Shown here in pieces: positions 60,578 through 64,000 of a stretch of DNA of 64,000 nucleotides. This DNA is from Paenibacillus sp. OK003. GTDB taxonomy: Bacteria > Bacillota > Bacilli > Paenibacillales > Paenibacillaceae. Numbering within the stretch: the stretch's first letter is position 1; every line of letters begins with the position of its first letter. The stretch lies in the NCBI RefSeq assembly GCF_900109515.1, contig NZ_FOBD01000005.1, forward strand, positions 124,001-188,000, given 5' to 3'. The position numbers and the translations under genes were made by a program. The notes under the pieces are model-generated. The model saw only the letters and a program-made list of their open reading frames with translations. It made no database searches and was not told where the DNA came from.

Positions 60578-63010
60578 ATGACAAAATCGAAAACCTTATC
60601 GAAAGGCGGAAAGGTGCTTCGCAGAAGTGTAAAACAAATGCTGGCAGCAACGCTGCTCGCGGCGGGCATTTTCCCGGGCATGGCTCCAGGAGTGAGTCAG
60701 GCGGCTGAAGCGCATGTGGATAATCCGTTTGTCGGAGCTACGTCGTATTTAAACCAGGATTATTCCGCTCTCGTGGATACGTCCATTGCTCTCACCAGTG
60801 ATGCAGCGTTAAAAGCCAAGATGGAAACGGTGAAATCCTATCCAACGGCAGTCTGGATCGACCGTATTGCTGCCATTAATGGTGGAACAGACAATGCCGG
60901 ACGCAAAAGTGTGGAGCAGCATCTGGATGCCGCCTTGGCACAAAAGAAGTCAGGTACTCCAATTACCGCTTCATTCGTTATCTACAACTTACCTGGGCGG
61001 GATTGTCATGCCCTTGCATCCAATGGTGAACTTCCACTAACACAGGCGGCCCTACAGACGTATAAAAATGATTATATCAATGTAATTGCCGATATTTTTG
61101 CAAAGCCCAAGTATCAGGACATTCGCATCATCGCCATCATTGAGCCGGACAGTCTGCCCAATCTGGTAACCAATCTCAGTACACCAGCTTGTGCCCAAGC
61201 GAGTTCAACAGGAATCTATGAAGCTGGTGTGAAATACGCATTGGAAAAGCTGCATGCCATTCCGAATGTGTACAACTACCTGGATATTGGTCACTCCGGC
61301 TGGCTTGGTTGGGATAACAACCGTACAGGCGCAATCTCGCTGTATACTAGCGTTGTCCAAGGAACAGCAGCAGGTCTGAATAGCGCCGATGGCTTCATTA
61401 CGAACACAGCGAATAGCACACCGCTGAATGAACCGAATCTGCCTAATCCCGATCTGAACATCGGCGGACAACCGATCAAGTCTTCCAAGTTTTATGAGTG
61501 GAACCCTTACTTTGACGAAACCGATTTCACTGCGGCACTGTATAGCGGATTTGTACAAGCTGGCTGGCCGGCCAGCACGGGCTTCCTCATTGATACCAGT
61601 CGTAATGGATGGGGCGGGGTGAATCGTCCAACGTCTGCCACAGGCAGTGATATTAACACGTACGTGAACTCCGGGCGTGTGGATAAGCGCGATCACCGGG
61701 GGAACTGGTGTAATAACAGTGGAGCAGGCATAGGTGAAGCACCTAAAGCTGCACCAGGACCAGCCCATCTGGATGCCTATGTATGGGTCAAACCTCCAGG
61801 GGAGTCTGATGGCTCCAGCTCGGAAATTCCGAACAACGAAGGAAAAGGCTTCGACCGGATGTGTGATCCAACCTTTACAACTCGTGATGGTGTATTGACG
61901 GGTGCACTGCCTAACGCACCAGTGTCAGGTCACTGGTTCCATGACCAATTCGTCATGCTGGTGCAGAACTCATTCCCTGTTCTTCCAGCCAGCAATGGTG
62001 GAGGGGGTGGAACGACAGCTCCAGCTGCTCCGGCAACACTGTCTGCGACAGCAGGCAACGCACAGGTTTCCCTGAGCTGGACAGCCTCCACAGGTGCGAC
62101 CAGTTATAACGTGAAACGGGCGTTGAGTGCGTCGGGTCCATTCACTACGGTTGCTGCTGGCGTGACCGGCACATCGTATGCCAACACAGGTCTGATCAAT
62201 GGTACAACCTACTATTATGTGGTTAGTGCCGTGAATGCTGCGGGTGAGAGTGTGAATTCGGCTGTAAAAAGTGCGGTACCAGTAGCAGGTGTGACTGCCC
62301 CTGCTGCACCAACAGCGCTGACAGCTACGGCAGGCAATGCTCAAATCAGCTTGACCTGGGCGGCTTCGGCAGGAGCGACAGGTTATAACGTGAAACGGGC
62401 GTTGAGTGCATCGGGTCCATTCACTACGGTTGCTGCCAACGTGAGCGGCACATCCTACACCAATACGGGTCTGACCAATGGAACGACCTATCATTATGTG
62501 GTTAGTGCCGTGAACGCTGCCGGGGAAAGTGTCAATTCTGCCGCAGCTTCTGCAACACCGCAAAGTGTAGTTGTTCCGACCAGTGACCTGGTTCTGCAAT
62601 ATCGTGCGGGAGATACCAACGCGGCAGATAACCAAATTAAACCGTATTTCAACATCAAAAACGTAGGTAACACGGCTGTAAATCTGAGTGATCTGAAAAT
62701 CCGTTATTACTTCTCCAAAGAAGGTACCGCAGCGATGGACTCTGCTGTCGATTACGCTCAAGTTGGCGGAGCCAACATCCAGCGCACGTTCACCGATTCC
62801 TATGTGGAGCTGAGCTTCACTTCTGGAGCAGGCGCGATCCAGGCAGGTGGACAATCCGGGGATATCCAGCTCCGCATGTACAAAACGGACTGGAGCAACT
62901 TAGATGAAACCAATGATTATTCCTACGATCCAACCAAAACATCCTATCAGGACTGGAACAAGGTGACCCTTTACAAAGGCGGTACCCTGGTCTGGGGCAT
63001 TGAGCCTTAA
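60578..63010 (+). CDS. Secreted GH6 cellulase with two Fn3 domains and CBM3
   Basis: 810 residues, start ATG after AAAGGTGG. Signal peptide about 1-42 (MLAATLLAAGIFPGMAPGVSQA). Residues 45-465 are a GH6 catalytic domain: DNPFVGATSYLNQDYSALVD, YNLPGRDCHALASNGEL, the active-site signature IIAIIEPDSLPNLVTN (general-acid region), GHSGWLGWDNN, and DAYVWVKPPGESDGSS near the end. Two near-identical fibronectin-III domains follow (about 475-650, each with SYNVKRALSASGPFTTVA-like strands), then a family-3 cellulose-binding module (about 660-810, LVLQYRAGDTNAADNQIKPYFNIKNVGNTAVNLSDLKIRYYF). GH6 enzymes cleave cellulose with inversion, either as endoglucanase or from the non-reducing end. Loop-rich inserts favour a cellobiohydrolase, but that is inference. 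Confidence 0.95.
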   Translation: MTKSKTLSKGGKVLRRSVKQMLAATLLAAGIFPGMAPGVSQAAEAHVDNPFVGATSYLNQDYSALVDTSIALTSDAALKAKMETVKSYPTAVWIDRIAAINGGTDNAGRKSVEQHLDAALAQKKSGTPITASFVIYNLPGRDCHALASNGELPLTQAALQTYKNDYINVIADIFAKPKYQDIRIIAIIEPDSLPNLVTNLSTPACAQASSTGIYEAGVKYALEKLHAIPNVYNYLDIGHSGWLGWDNNRTGAISLYTSVVQGTAAGLNSADGFITNTANSTPLNEPNLPNPDLNIGGQPIKSSKFYEWNPYFDETDFTAALYSGFVQAGWPASTGFLIDTSRNGWGGVNRPTSATGSDINTYVNSGRVDKRDHRGNWCNNSGAGIGEAPKAAPGPAHLDAYVWVKPPGESDGSSSEIPNNEGKGFDRMCDPTFTTRDGVLTGALPNAPVSGHWFHDQFVMLVQNSFPVLPASNGGGGGTTAPAAPATLSATAGNAQVSLSWTASTGATSYNVKRALSASGPFTTVAAGVTGTSYANTGLINGTTYYYVVSAVNAAGESVNSAVKSAVPVAGVTAPAAPTALTATAGNAQISLTWAASAGATGYNVKRALSASGPFTTVAANVSGTSYTNTGLTNGTTYHYVVSAVNAAGESVNSAAASATPQSVVVPTSDLVLQYRAGDTNAADNQIKPYFNIKNVGNTAVNLSDLKIRYYFSKEGTAAMDSAVDYAQVGGANIQRTFTDSYVELSFTSGAGAIQAGGQSGDIQLRMYKTDWSNLDETNDYSYDPTKTSYQDWNKVTLYKGGTLVWGIEP

Positions 63011-63116
63011 AAGGAATGTTATACAGTTGGTTCGGTTGTGTTAAATTGAAGTTCGCTGATGGAAGTGTTTAAGAGCCGCTTGAAGATCCGAAATTAGGGA
63101 TGTGTAAGCGGACGTA

Positions 63117-63385
63117 TGAAGCAGGGCTGTCCTCTGATCATGGAAATGATCTGGCGACAGCCCTCTTTCTTTTCTAACGAACAGAGTAGATGCTATATCG
63201 ATGATTTGGTGCAGTTGGAAATTCTAACGAATCTTAGACACGCTATTCAGTAAATTTGGATGGATTTTGAACCGCTTAGACCCGTTTTGGTTCAATTAAG
63301 GTTACTGAGGTTCGTTAGGATTCATTGTTGGAGTTTTACACTCCAATAGGGTGTGTGAGATTCGTAAGAAAAAACTTGGCGGTGA
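63117..63385. repeat. Dispersed intergenic repeat, copy B
   Basis: Same order as copy A: a terminator stem with GGGCTGTC and TCATGGAAATGA, then AACGAATCTTAGACACG..CTATTCAG (63226-63250), followed by degenerate inverted TTCGTTAGGATTC and GAGATTCGTAAG segments. Confidence 0.6.
63123..63174 (+). terminator. Terminator after the GH6 cellulase
   Basis: Arms AGGGCTGTC / GACAGCCCT with an inner GATCAT-GGAA-ATGATC hairpin, followed by CTTTCTTTTC. Confidence 0.85.
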
Positions 63386-63617
63386 GCCTGAATCTTCCTT
63401 CCTTCGGACTGCATTGTTCGTCGGTTTGATTTCCTGAATGTCTTCTAAAAACACTGAATATTGATCGTTTTGGACGGATATTTGCCTATGTCACAGCAGG
63501 TGGGATGTCTATAATAATACCCGATGGGGAGGATGAAGCTGCTCTGATGGAGAGGGAATGGAAGGGGGACGGAATCTAGGAATTTAGTTGAGGCGGGATC
63601 TCTTTCTTTTATATTTT

Positions 63618-63635
63618 TTTGTAAGCGCATTCAGT
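63618..63635. promoter_or_regulatory. CcpA (cre) site before the probable lyase
   Basis: TTTGTAAGCGCATTCAGT matches the cre consensus WWTGNAARCGNWWWCAWW at all but one base; about 105 bases before the ATG. Confidence 0.6.
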
Positions 63636-63738
63636 AAAATTTGAAGGGTATGAACGTCTGTATGGATTAACGGATGTCGCAACGATCCAAGCACAGCCAT
63701 AAGCATCACCCATTCTGTCTCAAGGAGAGTGAAGGTCG

Positions 63739-64000
63739 ATGAAATCCAGAACAACAGCACCGATACATAAAGGATCGGTTTCAGGTATGCACTCCAATCG
63801 CAGGAAGGTACGTATGCCGCTTGCAGCCAAAATGCTGTCTTCGGCACTAAGCGTTGCTTTGCTCGTTGCGGGAACAGCGGGTGCGAGCGGAGCAGCAGCT
63901 TCCAGTGAGAACAGCGCGGCTGAGGCCAGCGTGCAGTCACATAAGGGAGGGAGTTCTTTGAAAGACATTCAGCTTGAGTATCTTGATCGCGGTCTGGTTG
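63739..64000 (+). CDS. Probable secreted rhamnogalacturonan lyase (PL11), N-terminus only
   Basis: ATG 63739 follows AAGGAGAG at nine bases; the frame is open to the window end (87 codons). A basic start (KSRTTAPIHKGSVSGMHSNRRKVRM) precedes a signal-peptide core (LSSALSVALLVAGTAGASGAAA). A Ser/Ala linker then leads to KDIQLEYLDRGLV at the edge. That closing phrase is how PL11 rhamnogalacturonan lyases (YesW/YesX) begin. PL11 enzymes cut the pectin backbone by beta-elimination. With only about 12 residues of mature domain, the family call is tentative. Confidence 0.6.
   Translation, partial: MKSRTTAPIHKGSVSGMHSNRRKVRMPLAAKMLSSALSVALLVAGTAGASGAAASSENSAAEASVQSHKGGSSLKDIQLEYLDRGLV

Larger units (their letters stand above)
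63011..63738. other. 728-base gap between cellulase and probable PL11 gene
   Basis: Holds the cellulase terminator (63123), copy B of the dispersed repeat, and a CcpA-type site (63618). Short open frames here lack ribosome sites. Confidence 0.6.

Noticed and set aside
61970..62854. 294-codon open frame antisense to the Fn3/CBM3 part of the cellulase
   Set aside because: Cys/Arg/Ser-rich translation that repeats because the sense strand encodes duplicated Fn3 domains.
63445..63968. Minus-strand open frames near the window end
   Set aside because: They overlap the better-supported + strand lyase start and have no ribosome sites.

Overview
The window looks like chromosome of a spore-forming Firmicute, most likely Paenibacillus. 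The reasons are strong AGGAGG-type ribosome sites, frequent TTG/GTG starts, a spore-germination receptor operon, collagen-like and DUF4183 surface proteins, a heterodimeric ABC exporter, and a plant-polysaccharide arsenal (GH6 cellulase with CBM3, and the start of a probable rhamnogalacturonan lyase). I see no phage, insertion sequence, CRISPR array, rRNA or tRNA.

Region 1 (1-10.1 kb) is a tellurite/stress (Ter) island: a truncated TerD, a TerD-TerA fusion and TerC, then a tightly coupled five-gene block (CitE-like aldolase, phosphoribosyltransferase-TRSP, StiP-family protein, HAD phosphatase, ATP-grasp ligase). This block matches the Ter-linked pathway proposed in the literature to make a nucleoside-like metabolite. 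A membrane protein plus TelA follow under their own promoter. Region 2 (10.1-14.7 kb) holds small unknown genes, a 31-residue membrane peptide behind a forespore-type promoter, and a cassette of lipoprotein, lipase with helical C-terminus, and WXG100-like protein. That cassette resembles reverse-arranged type VII lipase effectors; the lipase has an N-terminal frameshift.

Region 3 (14.9-21.9 kb) has a gerB-gerA-gerC germination operon, a beta-hydroxyacid dehydrogenase, a NERD-domain protein and a lipoprotein with a damaged start. Region 4 (22.2-25.9 kb) is a probable spore-surface locus: a collagen-like DUF4183 protein divergent from three DUF4183 genes (two of them a recent tandem duplication) and a 399-residue unknown protein. 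Region 5 (26.3-29.9 kb) encodes a heterodimeric ABC exporter with one degenerate ATP site.

Region 6 (30.1-42.7 kb) is a sugar-uptake and catabolism island: a secreted DUF4832 protein, two Gfo/Idh/MocA dehydrogenases, an ABC importer, a LacI-type repressor, an AraC-type activator, a CBM9-like protein and a sugar epimerase. Five copies of a TTGCCGCAA-centred palindrome lie in its control regions, one directly after the lacI promoter. An AT-rich rifampin ADP-ribosyltransferase gene (arr) sits between the two regulators.

Region 7 (43.1-49.4 kb) has a 5'-nucleotidase-like phosphoesterase and a phosphonate/phosphate-type ABC importer (phnD-phnC-phnE-phnE). Region 8 (49.5-60.1 kb) holds a large secreted multidomain protein, an ECF-type sigma factor, and a two-component system followed by a MacAB-like ABC module. 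Region 9 (60.1-64 kb) is the GH6 cellulase with an elaborate leader, then the start of a probable PL11 lyase; CcpA-type sites precede both. Two homologous non-coding repeats lie at about 42.7-43.05 kb and 63.1-63.4 kb.
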